A DNA stretch of 64,000 bases from assembly GCA_963784995.1 (NCBI GenBank), contig CAWATZ010000018.1, forward strand, positions 62,001 to 126,000. Direction: 5' to 3'. This DNA comes from CAWATZ01 sp963784995 (lineage in GTDB: Bacteria; Planctomycetota; Planctomycetia; Gemmatales; Gemmataceae). Under the pieces are notes generated by a model. It was not told the origin of the DNA. It did not search any database and was given only the letters and a program-made list of their open reading frames with translations. This document shows, one piece after another, positions 54,244 to 63,833 of the stretch (within the stretch, counting starts at the first letter, position 1; the number at the start of each line of letters is the position of its first letter). Both the position numbers and the translations under genes were made by a program.

Positions 54244-55560
54244 ATGAACCCTCCTGAACCAATGCCGCTGCCGCCCAGCGAGAAGGTCAAGACGTTTCCC
54301 ACCAAGCCGGGTGTCTACCTCATGAAGGACAAGACCGGCGTGGTCCTCTACGCCGGCAAGGCCAAGAACCTGCGCAACCGGGCCAGCCACTACTTCACCA
54401 AGGCGGCGGCCGAGGATGCGCGCACCGCCGACCTGGTGCCGCTGATCGCCGACATCGACTTCATCGAGGCCGAGAGCGAGGTTGACGCTCTGCTGATGGA
54501 AGCCCGCCTGGTCAAGGACATCCAGCCGCGTTTCAACGTCGAGCTGAAGGACGACAAATCCTTCCCCTATCTTCAGATCCGCATGCGTGAGGACTTCCCG
54601 CGCATCGAGTTCACACGCACGCCGAGGCGGCGCGGCGTCAAGCTCTACGGTCCCTTCACCAGCGCCCGGGGACTGCGGCAAGCGATCCAGGTCTTGCAGC
54701 GGCTGTTCCAGTTCCGCACTTGCAGCCTGGACATCAACGCCGACGACAGCCGCTGGCGCTGGTTCCGGCCGTGTCTGCTGCACAGCATCCGGCAATGCAC
54801 GGCCCCCTGCAATCTCCGCGTCACCAAGGAGGACTACCGCAAGCAGATCCGCAAGCTGCGGATGGTGCTGGAGGGCAAGAAAGATCGGCTGCTGAAGGAG
54901 ATGGAAGCGGAGATGCAGGAAGCGAGCGCGCAGTTGCTGTTCGAGAAGGCGGCCCGTATTCGCGACGACATCCAGGCGCTGAAGAACCTGGGGCTGCGCG
55001 GCGACGTGGTCAAGGACGCCCAGCCCGAGGTCTTCCCCATCGATCCGCGTCGCGGCCTGAAGGGGCTGCGCAAGGTGCTGGGGCTGGCGAAGACGCCGAG
55101 GACGATCGAAGGCGTGGACATCGCCCACCTGGCCGGCGAGGACAAGGTGGCGTCGCTGGTCAGCTTCATCGACGGATTGCCGTTCAAGCCGGGCTATCGG
55201 CGCTACAAGATCCGCACAGTCCAGGGCATCGACGATTTCGCCTCGATCCGCGAGGTGGTCAGCCGGCGGTTTCGCCGTGGGGACGAGGAGCAGGCGTATC
55301 CCGACATCCTGCTGATCGACGGCGGCCTGGGCCAGCTGAACGCGGCCCTGGAGGCGTTCCGGATGCTGGGGATCGAGCCGCCCTGCCTGATCTCGCTGGC
55401 AAAGCGCGAGGAGGAAATCTACCGCCCCGGCGAGAGCGAGACGCTGAAGCTGAGCCGGCACTCGGCCGCGCTGCGGCTGCTGCAGTACGTGCGCGATGAG
55501 GCTCATCGGTTTGCACAGCACTATCTGCACATCCTGCGACGGAAGAAGCTGGAAGAGTAA
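54244..55560 (+). CDS. uvrC: UvrC-type excinuclease subunit, short form
   Basis: A 438-residue protein with the incision modules of nucleotide excision repair. The GIY-YIG nuclease begins at residue 18 (TKPGVYLMKDKTGVVLYAGK). A cysteine cluster (CLLHSIRQCTAPC) and a UVR segment that contacts UvrB (EMQEASAQLLFEKAARIRDD) follow. The RNase H-like domain has IEGVDIAHLAGEDKVASLVS and ILLIDGGLGQLNAALEAFRM. It ends at HYLHILRRKKLEE and lacks the C-terminal helix-hairpin-helix region that brings canonical UvrC to about 600 residues. Either this is a natural short form or a second UvrC exists elsewhere. No frame shift seen. Confidence 0.85.
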   Translation: MNPPEPMPLPPSEKVKTFPTKPGVYLMKDKTGVVLYAGKAKNLRNRASHYFTKAAAEDARTADLVPLIADIDFIEAESEVDALLMEARLVKDIQPRFNVELKDDKSFPYLQIRMREDFPRIEFTRTPRRRGVKLYGPFTSARGLRQAIQVLQRLFQFRTCSLDINADDSRWRWFRPCLLHSIRQCTAPCNLRVTKEDYRKQIRKLRMVLEGKKDRLLKEMEAEMQEASAQLLFEKAARIRDDIQALKNLGLRGDVVKDAQPEVFPIDPRRGLKGLRKVLGLAKTPRTIEGVDIAHLAGEDKVASLVSFIDGLPFKPGYRRYKIRTVQGIDDFASIREVVSRRFRRGDEEQAYPDILLIDGGLGQLNAALEAFRMLGIEPPCLISLAKREEEIYRPGESETLKLSRHSAALRLLQYVRDEAHRFAQHYLHILRRKKLEE

Positions 55561-55578
55561 CGCCTCTGGAGGTCCCTC

Positions 55579-56370
55579 GTGCGAATCCTGCTGACCAACG
55601 ACGATGGCGTTTATGCTCCCGGATTGCAGGCCCTGCTGCGGGAGCTGCGCAAGGTGGGCGAGGTGACCGTGGTGGCCCCGGCGGCGGAGCAGAGCGCGGT
55701 CGGCCACTCGGTGACGCTGACCACGCCGCTGATCGTGCAGGACGTGCTGGACGAGCAGCGCCGGCAGATCGGCTGGGCCGTCGAGGGCCGGCCGGCGGAT
55801 TGTGTCAAGCTGGCCCTGCGCGAACTGCTGACCGAGCCGCCTGACCTCCTGGTCAGCGGCCTCAACGCTGGCTCCAACGCCGGCATCAACGTGCTGTACT
55901 CGGGCACCGTGGCGGCGGCCATCGAGGGAGCGTTCTTCCGGGTCACGAGCATTGCCTGCTCGCAGGAGTACAGCAAGCCGGCACCGCTGGACTTTGCCAG
56001 CGGCGCCGCCCTGGCCCGGCAAGTGATCGAGCAGATCCTCGCTCACCAGCCGGAACCGGGCAGCCTGTTCAACGTCAACGTCCCCGATCCGGCCCGCGGC
56101 CCGGTCCGCGGCGTCGTGGTCTGTCCGCAGAACGTCGCCCCGTACGTGGAGACCTTCAATCGCCGGACCGACCCGCGCGGCCGGGTCTATTTTTGGTCCA
56201 ACCCAGGATTCAGCTGTCCCGACCCCCACCCGGACACCGACGTCACCGCCCTGGCGGAGGGCTACGTCACGGTCACGCCGTTGCAGTTCGACCTGACCCA
56301 TGCGAGCCGGCTCAAGGAGATGGCGGAGTGGGGCTGGCAGCTCGTCGGGGGACAGACGTTCGGTCCCTGA
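55579..56370 (+). CDS. surE: 5'/3'-nucleotidase SurE
   Basis: A 263-residue metal-dependent nucleoside monophosphate phosphatase. The start RILLTNDDGVYAPGLQALLR contains the metal-binding Asp pair; VVAPAAEQSAVGHSVTL, PDLLVSGLNAGSNAGINVLY and SGTVAAAIEGAFF are the other conserved segments. The GTG start at 55579 lies 18 bp after uvrC, with a GGAGG site, so the two are likely cotranscribed. It converges on the WD40-like gene. Confidence 0.92.
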   Translation: MRILLTNDDGVYAPGLQALLRELRKVGEVTVVAPAAEQSAVGHSVTLTTPLIVQDVLDEQRRQIGWAVEGRPADCVKLALRELLTEPPDLLVSGLNAGSNAGINVLYSGTVAAAIEGAFFRVTSIACSQEYSKPAPLDFASGAALARQVIEQILAHQPEPGSLFNVNVPDPARGPVRGVVVCPQNVAPYVETFNRRTDPRGRVYFWSNPGFSCPDPHPDTDVTALAEGYVTVTPLQFDLTHASRLKEMAEWGWQLVGGQTFGP

Positions 56371-56385
56371 GCGGATGCCGCTGGT

Positions 56386-57459
56386 TCAATGACCCGTTTC
56401 GTGGATCAGAAGCACCGCCCCGACCCGGCCCGGTGTTTGGTGGCTGACCGCGACCCGTTTGCCATCCGGCGACAGGGCGAGATGGTCGAGATAATGGCCT
56501 GTCTCGATGCGGCGGAGTTCCTTGCCCGCGGCCAGGTCCCAGACACCGACGGCGCCCCTGGCAGTGGTGAAGGCCGCAACCTGGCCATCGGCGGACAGGG
56601 CCAGGCGCTTGAGGGGGTCGTCGGCTGCCGTCTTCCAGGGGATCGGGACGTCCCGTTTCTTTTTCCCCGTGGACCAGTTACACACCTGGACAACGTGCTC
56701 GCCGGCGAGCAGGACGCTCTTGCCGTCGCCGGACACGAACAGTTCCAGCACCGGCGGCCCTTGAAAGCCCGTGCGCGTTTCCGTGACGGTGTCGCCGACC
56801 TGGCGGATCTTCATGCCCGTGGCGGCCTCGTAAGACCAGCAGCTCACCTCGTAGCGCCGGGAGCGGATTTTCCCGACTCCGCCCGCATTGGTCCCCACGG
56901 CGCTGACCGCGAGGACGGTCTTGCCGTCCTCGACAAAAGCGAGCGTCGAAAGCTGCCGGTTCGCTTCCTTGCCGAAGTGCCGGAGTTCTTTGGCCGTGGT
57001 CGCGTCGGTCAGGGAGATCTCGTCATTCTTGAGCCAGCCGAGCGTCCGGCCGTCCGGAGCGAAGCGAACCGGCCGGGCCCCATTCGATTTTTCGACCCGG
57101 CCCACTTCCTTGCCCTTCTCCAGGTCCCACAACCGGACCGCGGTGTTCCACATGCCGAGGGCCAGGCGTTTGCCGTCCGGCGAGAGGGCAATTGGTCCCA
57201 GCAGTGAATCGTCGGCCGGGCCCTCGATGCGGCGTTTTTCCTTCCCGGCAGATACGTCCCAGAGGATGATCTGGGACGGCGCCGTGCGAGCGCCGATGGG
57301 CAGCGTTTCCAGCCGGACGAAGACCAGAGTCTTGCCGTCGGCGGAGAAAACCGGGTTGGAGAACCAGCCCTGGAACTCAACTTTGACTGGTTCCGCTGCT
57401 CCGATCAGGGCCAGGACAATCCCGGCCAGCGCCACGGTTTTGAGTTTGTGTCCGAACAT
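56386..57459 (-). CDS. Exported WD40-like propeller protein
   Basis: A 357-residue protein with an N-terminal signal segment (HKLKTVALAGIVLALIGAA) and about seven WD40-like blades. Examples are IALSPDGKRLALGMWNTAV with RLWDLEKGKEV, LALSADGQVAAFTTARGAVG and LALSPDGKRVAVSHQT. No enzymatic domain is visible. The ATG at 57459 follows AGGGAG and begins the signal segment. Its function is presumably a scaffold or ligand binder; unknown. Confidence 0.75.
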   Translation of the reverse strand: MFGHKLKTVALAGIVLALIGAAEPVKVEFQGWFSNPVFSADGKTLVFVRLETLPIGARTAPSQIILWDVSAGKEKRRIEGPADDSLLGPIALSPDGKRLALGMWNTAVRLWDLEKGKEVGRVEKSNGARPVRFAPDGRTLGWLKNDEISLTDATTAKELRHFGKEANRQLSTLAFVEDGKTVLAVSAVGTNAGGVGKIRSRRYEVSCWSYEAATGMKIRQVGDTVTETRTGFQGPPVLELFVSGDGKSVLLAGEHVVQVCNWSTGKKKRDVPIPWKTAADDPLKRLALSADGQVAAFTTARGAVGVWDLAAGKELRRIETGHYLDHLALSPDGKRVAVSHQTPGRVGAVLLIHETGH

Positions 57460-57587
57460 GGGTACGGCTCCCTTCGCTCGTGGTGGTGGGGTCAGCTTTG
57501 CCACTCTAGTTTTTTTGACCTGGCATGTCTACAGTCCTCACCGTACCCTACAGCGTGGCGACTTACGTGAACTGGCAGGATGGGCCC

Positions 57588-58586
57588 ATGTCACCCGAAA
57601 CAACAACACCAATGCGGGCCAGCGGCGCACGGAAGCCGAAAGGAGTCAGGCACTGGATGCTTCTGCTCGGGATGGTGGTCGCCGTCTGGCTGTTGCTATC
57701 GTACGCGGTCGCGTATCGCCTCACTGGCCGCAGACACCCGCGCACCGAGACCGCTGCTCCGCCGGCAGCCTGGGGTGCAGTCGAGTCCCTGCAAATCCGG
57801 ACGCGGGACGGCGAGGATCTGGGGGCCTGGTTCATTCCGGGTCGGGAGCGGCTGCCGGTGGTCCTGTTGCTGCACGGCAACGGAGGCAAGCGGCGGGACT
57901 GTGCCGACCAGGCAGAGCTGCTGCGGTCGCTTGGCCATCCCGTCTTGCTCATTTCTTTCCGGGCCCACGATGATTCAACCGGCGAGCGGAACGACTTCGG
58001 CTACAGCGCCCGGCACGACGTGATTGCCGCGGTGGCCTGGCTGGAGAAGAACCAGCCGGGTCGGCCCATCGTGATCTGGGGCCAATCGCTGGGCTCGGCC
58101 GCGGCCCTGTTCGCAGCGGAGGAGTTGGGCCAGGGAGCGGGTGGCAAGCGGGTCCACGGCTACGTTCTGGAGTGCCCGTACCGCGACCTGTGGACGGCAG
58201 TGCGCAACCGGACCCGGACGTATCTGCCGCCGCTGCTCGATTCCGTGGCCTACACCGGTCTGGTTGTCGTTTCACCTCTGGTGCTCGAGGACGTGGACCG
58301 CATCTCCCCCGTGGAAGCCGCCGCGAAAGTGCCGCGCGACCTGCCAGTGCTGCTGCTGGCGGGTGGCGAAGACCGCCGGGCCCAGCCGCAGGAGGCACGA
58401 GAGATTCAGCAACGCCTTGGTCCCCAGGCCCGACTAATCGTGATCGAGGGGGCCGATCACCTGCGGCTGCTCCAGGCTGATCCGGAGCAGTATCGTGTCT
58501 GTGTGACTCGGTTTCTGGATGAGGCTTCGTCTCGGCCACCGGATCGCTTTCCAGGACCGGGGAAGTGTGGTAGGTTAAAGCGATGA
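57588..58586 (+). CDS. Membrane-anchored alpha/beta hydrolase
   Basis: A 332-residue protein with one N-terminal transmembrane helix (WMLLLGMVVAVWLLLSYAVA) and an alpha/beta hydrolase domain resembling the BEM46/YqkD group. VVLLLHGNGGKR forms the oxyanion loop, IVIWGQSLGSAAALFAAEE holds the nucleophile Ser, LLLAGGEDRRA carries the acidic residue and VIEGADHLRLL the His. All three catalytic residues are thus present. I chose the ATG at 57588 because of the upstream GGCAGGATGGG; an ATG at 57525 is possible. Its stop overlaps an ATG of the next frame (ATGA). Substrate unknown. Confidence 0.75.
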   Translation: MSPETTTPMRASGARKPKGVRHWMLLLGMVVAVWLLLSYAVAYRLTGRRHPRTETAAPPAAWGAVESLQIRTRDGEDLGAWFIPGRERLPVVLLLHGNGGKRRDCADQAELLRSLGHPVLLISFRAHDDSTGERNDFGYSARHDVIAAVAWLEKNQPGRPIVIWGQSLGSAAALFAAEELGQGAGGKRVHGYVLECPYRDLWTAVRNRTRTYLPPLLDSVAYTGLVVVSPLVLEDVDRISPVEAAAKVPRDLPVLLLAGGEDRRAQPQEAREIQQRLGPQARLIVIEGADHLRLLQADPEQYRVCVTRFLDEASSRPPDRFPGPGKCGRLKR

Positions 58587-58624
58587 GCCAGTCCCATCCA
58601 CAACCTGGCCCCAAGGAGCCACTC

Positions 58625-58945
58625 ATGAATCTGCCAAACCCTTCGCAGGGACCACACCCGACGCCATCCCGGCTTGACGCGATTGCCGCTGAACTGCAAC
58701 TGGAAAGCGAGAAGCTCCGCCGGCTGGCCGAAGAGCTTCGTGCCCACGAGCAGGCCCATCAAGAGATGCTGGCCCATTACCCCCAACTGGAAAAAATGAT
58801 TCTGGCCTTGTTATGTGAGCAGTGTCTGCGCGAAGTGCCTCCCATCCCAGCCGACAAGGATCTGGAAACCTTCGCTCGGGAGGAAGGGGCCATGCCATTT
58901 GAGACCCTCCTCAGCGAACTGGGAATCGGAGACGTTGCACCATAG
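58625..58945 (+). CDS. Small coiled-coil protein of unknown function
   Basis: A 106-residue protein whose middle (LDAIAAELQLESEKLRRLAE, continuing ELRAHEQAHQEM) is a likely coiled coil. No family recognised. AAGGAG lies 7 nt before the ATG at 58625; an earlier ATG at 58583 would overlap the hydrolase stop. It is probably cotranscribed with the hydrolase. Confidence 0.55.
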   Translation: MNLPNPSQGPHPTPSRLDAIAAELQLESEKLRRLAEELRAHEQAHQEMLAHYPQLEKMILALLCEQCLREVPPIPADKDLETFAREEGAMPFETLLSELGIGDVAP

Positions 58946-59058
58946 CATCGTTTCCCATTCCAAACCGCCGCCGCCCCAGACCCAGGCTGGCCGCCACAAC
59001 CTCCGGTCTCTATCCTATCTCAATCCGTTCCTTGTCCTCTGGCTCCGGAGGGTTCGCC

Positions 59059-59649
59059 TTGACGACTGCATCTCTCGAACGACCCACGCCCGGGAGCCTG
59101 CTGCAGCGGCTGAAGAAACCGCCAGGGCAGGCTCCGCAGGCCTGGCAACGCTTCGTGCAGCTCTATACGCCGCTGCTCTTTTCCTGGGCCCACCGGCTCG
59201 GCGTCTCCGAGTCCGATTCCTGCGATCTGGTCCAGGACGTGTTCCTGCTCCTCTTTGACAAGTTGCCGGGGTTCTCGCCGGAACGCTTCCCCCGCTTCCG
59301 GTCCTGGCTCTGGACCGTCTTGCTCAACAAGTACCGGGAGCAGCAACGGCGCAGGACCCGGCAGCCCGCGCAGGTTGCGGACGCTGTCCTGGACCAGCTG
59401 GCGGACGTGGACAACGTCGCGGCCTGGACCGAGGCTGATTACCGTCGCCAACTGGTCAACCGGGCCTTGGATCTGCTCCAGCCCGAATTCTCCGAGCAAA
59501 CCTGGCATCTGTTTCAGCAGTACGTCGTTCACGAACGGCCGGCCCGGGAAGTGGCCGCCGAGCAGGGCGTGCTCCTCAACCGGGTTCACCTGGCCAAGTC
59601 CCGCGTCCTGCAGCGGTTGCGCCGGGAGCTGGAGGAGCTGCTCGATTGA
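59059..59649 (+). CDS. ECF-type RNA polymerase sigma factor
   Basis: A sigma factor of the ECF kind with region 2 (FVQLYTPLLFSWAHRLGVSE, DLVQDVFLLLFDKLPGF, RFRSWLWTVLLNKYREQQRR) and region 4 (VVHERPAREVAAEQGVLLNR, VHLAKSRVLQRLRRELEEL). The helix-turn-helix of region 4 is intact, unlike the fragment at 10590. I chose the TTG at 59059, which has GGAGGG 7 nt upstream. It precedes a Ser/Thr kinase with an N-terminal zinc-finger-like anti-sigma segment, a pairing typical of planctomycetes in which the kinase regulates the sigma factor. Confidence 0.85.
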   Translation: MTTASLERPTPGSLLQRLKKPPGQAPQAWQRFVQLYTPLLFSWAHRLGVSESDSCDLVQDVFLLLFDKLPGFSPERFPRFRSWLWTVLLNKYREQQRRRTRQPAQVADAVLDQLADVDNVAAWTEADYRRQLVNRALDLLQPEFSEQTWHLFQQYVVHERPAREVAAEQGVLLNRVHLAKSRVLQRLRRELEELLD

Positions 59650-59816
59650 TCGGGCGAAGGCCGCCTGGCGGTCGGGAAGGGCCTGCACACTTTTTTCGTC
59701 TTTCTGTCCTTTTGCTGACAGACCTGGCTGTCGGGAAGCATTGATTGGGTGGAGGCTGGCCGGGGTCCGGAACACTCCCGGACGATCCTACCTCGTGTTC
59801 GTGGAGGAAAGCCACA

Positions 59817-62212
59817 GTGCCAACGACCCTCTGTCTCAACGCCGAGCAGATCCAACAATTCCTTCTGGGGCTGGCTCCCCGGGCCGAGGCGGAAGCCCTG
59901 GCCCGGCACCTGGAAGAGTGTCCGGCCTGTTCCGACCTCGCCGACAGTCTCTCGGCCCGTGATTCTCTGGTGGAGGCTGTGGAGCAGGCAAAGACGCCCA
60001 TCCCCATCGGCGTCGAACCGGTGGTGGTGGAGACGATGATCGCGCGCCTTCAGGCCCTGGCCGCGCCGGAGCTGGACACCAGCCCCGGAGGTTGGATCAG
60101 GCCAGACCAGGGTCGGTCCCGTACGTCGCCGGAGACGCCCGACGTCGAACGGCTGGGGCGGTATCAGATCCTGGAAGTCCTTGGTCGGGGTGGGATGGGA
60201 AAGGTCTATCTGGCTTATGATCCGCTGCTGCGGCGGCACCTGGCCCTGAAGGTGATGAACCGCTCCCAGGCGGCAGTCGGCGACTCGGCCGAGCGCTTCC
60301 TGCGCGAGGCCCGGCTGGCGGCCCAAATGCACCACGACAACGTGGTGCCGATCTTCGACGTGGGCGAGGACAACGGCGTTCCCTTCATTGCCATGCCGGT
60401 GCTGGAAGGCGAATCGCTGGCCGCTCGCCTGGCCCGGGCGCCCGAAGCCGGGATTGAAGCTGACGCTTCGGGTGGGCCGGGAAGTCGCGGCCGGCCTGGC
60501 GGCGGCGACACCGGCACGGGCAGATCCACCGTGACATCAAGCCGGGCAACGTCTGGCTCAAGGGCGAGCCGCCCGAAGTCGAGCGCGTGGTCCTCCTCGA
60601 TTTTGGACTGGCCCGGGGAAGGGTCGAGCCAGGAGAGGTCCCCTTGTCTGAATCGGGCTTGCTGCTGGGAACGCCCGGTTACCTGGCCCCGGAACAGGCG
60701 CACGGCGAGTCAGTGACAGAGCGGGCTGACCTGTTCAGCCTGGGATGTGTGCTGTACGAGATGTTACCGGGCACAGGCCGTTCACCGGCCCAACGTCATG
60801 GCGATCTAGCGCGCTGGCCAGCCACGCTCCCGGTGGCGCCGCACGAAGTGGACGCCACGGTGCCCCGGCCGCTGTCGAACCTGGTCATGCGTCTGCTGGC
60901 CCAGGATCCGAACAACCGGCCGTCCAGCGCCGCCGCGGTGGCTGAGGCCCTGCGAGCCCTTGAGGCTGGTGCGCGGGTGAAGCCGGGTCGGCTCTGGCCT
61001 CTGCTGGTGGGGTTCGCGGCTGCCGCGGCCCTGCTGGCTGTTCTCGCGCCGCTGATCCTTCGCATCAAAGGTCCAGATGGGAAGACAACGGTGATCGAGG
61101 TCGAAAACGCCAGGAGTGCCGAGTACGACTCGAAAACGGGGAAAGTGACCATCAACCCGCTCGTTCCGCCCGACAGGCAGGCTCCTCCGGCCGACCCCGC
61201 TCCCCCGGCCGACACCGTTTATGAGGTGCGCGAGGGATGGCTCTGGAGTCGGGTCGGCTCCGGAGAGTGGAAGCGGTCCGTCCGGATCAAACAAACGCTT
61301 CAAGGACCGGATCCCCAGGGTGCGGAGCTGACCTTCTACCTCACCATTGATGGGCGCGTTGTGCGGAAGACGACGAAGGGGTTCCGTTTGCACGCCATGG
61401 ACCGGAAGGTTTCAAAGATGGGGCTGGGGGTCAGCTTTGAGGGCCTGAAGGCAACTCTGGTGCTCGACCCGAAAGGGGGCGTCCATGCCTGGAGCGCGGG
61501 GGGGAACCACTGGCTGGCGACTTCTGACGTGGAGGTCAGCCAGGATGTCGATCTGAACCATTGCTGGGTGACTCGTGATCGAAGCCTCATCGCCCGAAAA
61601 ACGGATGGCACGTGGTGGCGTTTCGATTCTGGTGGCTCCCATGCCTTGACCAGCGCGAAACGGTTGCCGGATGGGCAGAGCTGGTTGCTGGAATACAAGG
61701 ATTCCGGCAAGCGTGCCGTCAACGACGCGGACGGCCAGACTGATTGCAAACAGGTCGCGGAGCTGGGTGACAAAAGCATCCTGATCCAGAAGAGCGACGG
61801 CTCCTGGTGGCATTATGAAGCCGGTCAACGCATCGTTGTGGTCAGCGCGAGGCAATTGCCGGACAAGAAGAGCTGGTTCCTGGCCCACAAAGGAAGTGAG
61901 GGCTGGCGTTTCCTCTACGATGCCGACGGCCAACACAGCTGGCTCAAGTTCCTGGAGCTGCGCGACCGAAGCATCCTGATCCAGAAGGAAAATGGCTCCT
62001 GGTGGCGTTATGCCCCGGACGGCCGGCACCTGCTGGAGGGGCTCACCAAGGTGCGCCTGGTCGGAGACGAGCAGCCGGCCAGCAATGGCGTCGGCCGGAT
62101 CCTCACGTTCCAGAACGGCGCGGTGATCTACTGGGCTCCGGGAATGTCCGCAGTCAGGGTGATGAGCAAAGACGCCTACGCCCGGTGGCTGCAACAGAAA
62201 AAGGATCGTTAG
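59817..62212 (+). CDS. Transmembrane Ser/Thr protein kinase with tryptophan-rich C-terminal repeats, two frame shifts
   Basis: The N-terminus has a short zinc-finger-like segment (ARHLEECPACSDLADSL) as in anti-sigma factors. The Hanks-type kinase domain follows: RYQILEVLGRGGMGKVYLAY, the ATP-binding Lys in LALKVM, IHRDIKPGNVWL, LLDFGLARG and LLGTPGYLAPEQA. Two +1 shifts near 60442 and 60507 must be corrected to join these motifs. A transmembrane helix (LLVGFAAAAALLAVLAPLIL) leads to an extracytoplasmic region with at least three repeats of about 70 residues, each with a core such as SLIARKTDGTWWRFDSGG, SILIQKSDGSWWHYEAGQ or SILIQKENGSWWRYAPDG. The GTG start at 59817 has GGAGG upstream. It likely acts with the adjacent ECF sigma factor. 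Confidence 0.8.
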
Positions 62213-62221
62213 GCTGTGTTT

Positions 62222-62250
62222 GGGAATGCACCGCTTGCCGGTGCATTCCC
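62222..62250 (+). terminator. 12-bp hairpin after the first kinase gene
   Basis: GGGAATGCACCG and CGGTGCATTCCC pair perfectly around CTTGC, 10 bp after the stop codon. No T-run follows. Confidence 0.6.
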
Positions 62251-62336
62251 GCAAGGGATCTGATGGTTTGGCTGGATCTCCCCACGCGCGGGCTTTGTTG
62301 CCCGGGCTCAATCCAGCGCCAGCAGGAGTACCAGGG

Positions 62337-63729
62337 ATGCAAAAGCCCCCCTCGAAATCGCCCATGGATTTTGCCAGGCGGATGAAGAAGCTCGTCCACC
62401 AGGCCGGCCCGAAATGGCTGCGTGAAGTCCAGAAACACCAGTTCAATGCCTGGTACAACGGCAAAGGCGTCCTCGCGGAAGCCTATCGCGACGCCCTGCC
62501 CGCTCTCAAGGCCGATCCCCAGGCCTGGCGGGATTTGATTGAGCGCGAATTCCAGATCCGCGTCGATCTCGGCCAGCCCACGTGTGTCGAGGACTTTCTG
62601 CAGCGTTTTCCAGAACACGCCGACGCCTTGCGTTCCCGCCTGGAGGCGTACCTTTCCCGCAATGGGGACGTGAGCGGGTCGGCCACCCCCGTGACCCACG
62701 ATACCAGCTCCCCTGGAGCTCCGGGCGTCCCCGGTCCCCTGGAGCGCGACGGCTTCCGGGCCCGTCTGGGAGGATTTCGGCTGCGGAAGAAACTGGGCGA
62801 GGGAGGCATGGGCATCGTCTTTCTGGCCTATGACCCCAGGCTGGACTGTGAAGTGGCGCTGAAGATCATGAAACCGGAAGTGGCAGCGATCCCGAGTTGC
62901 CGGCAACGGTTTTTGCGCGAGGCCCAGGCCATGGCCGCGCTGCGAAGCAACGAACACGTCGTGATGGTCCATCAGAGCGGTGAGGTGGGCTTGCGCGACT
63001 CCAGCGGCCAGGCGGACACGATCCCGTTTCTGGTGATGGAATTGCTGCGTGGAGAATCACTCAGCAGCCGGCTGAAGCGGCAACGGCAGCTCCCCTGGAA
63101 GAACGCGGTCCGCATCGCTCAGGAAACGGCGCGAGGGCTGAGGCCGCCCACCAGCGTGGCCTGATCCACCGGACGTCAAACCTGCAACATCTGGCTGGAG
63201 GACCTGACCGAGAAGGGAGCCCGGGATCGACGCGAACGTGTTCAAGATCCTGGACTTCGGCTTGGTCCGTGCCGTGGAGCGGGAGGGACCGTTCACCAAG
63301 GGGTTTGTGGGAACGCACGCCTACGCCAGTCCGAGCAAGCGGCCAGCCAGAAAGTCGATGAGCCGCATGGACCTGTTCAGCCTTGGCACTGTCCTCTACG
63401 AAATGGTCACGGGGATCTTGCCCTGGAAAGGCAAGACCGGCAAGGCCATTCTCCATCAGGTGCAGACCCGGAACCCCAGGCCGGCCATCGAGCTGGTGCC
63501 GGAGGTTCCTCCTGCTTTGTCGCGGTTGATCGAGCAGCTCCTGGCAAGGACCCCGACAAACGCCCCGGCTCGGCCGAAGCGATTTCTCAGACCCGTGCCA
63601 GCTGATCGAACCGCTGCCGCAGCCTGTTCCTCCCCTCTCGGGGGAAGATCTGGACCGCCTTCTGAAGAGATGGGAAACCCTGCCGGGCCACGGACGCCGG
63701 GCCATTCTGAGTCTGGTGGAGAGCGACTG
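62337..63729 (+). CDS. Second Ser/Thr protein kinase, several frame shifts
   Basis: The N-terminal part (residues 1-140) has a segment common before planctomycete kinases (AWRDLIEREFQIRVDLGQPT, CVEDFLQRFPEHADALRSRL). The kinase domain starts FRLRKKLGEGGMGIVFLAYD with LDCEVALKIMKPEV. From about 63140 the frame changes repeatedly: AAHQRGLIHR needs one correction, the catalytic-loop region two single-base insertions, VFKILDFGLVRAVEREGPF is in another frame, and ASPEQAASQKVDE and KDPDKRPGSAEA need more. These corrections sit at short runs such as GGG and AAA. After them the product ends LLKRWETLPGHGRRAILSL near 63729, or may continue into the membrane segment at 63834. True decay cannot be excluded. 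Confidence 0.6.
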
Positions 63730-63833
63730 ATACTCTCATCGCTGCGCACGGAAGCCAAATCGAGTCGCCACGATTGGGAGCCACTGCCAAGGAAATGGTC
63801 CAGCGAGCAACGCGGTTCCTCAACGGCAGAGCC

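Noticed and set aside
54136..56301. 721-residue minus-strand frame across uvrC and surE
   Set aside because: Antisense shadow of two well-recognised genes.
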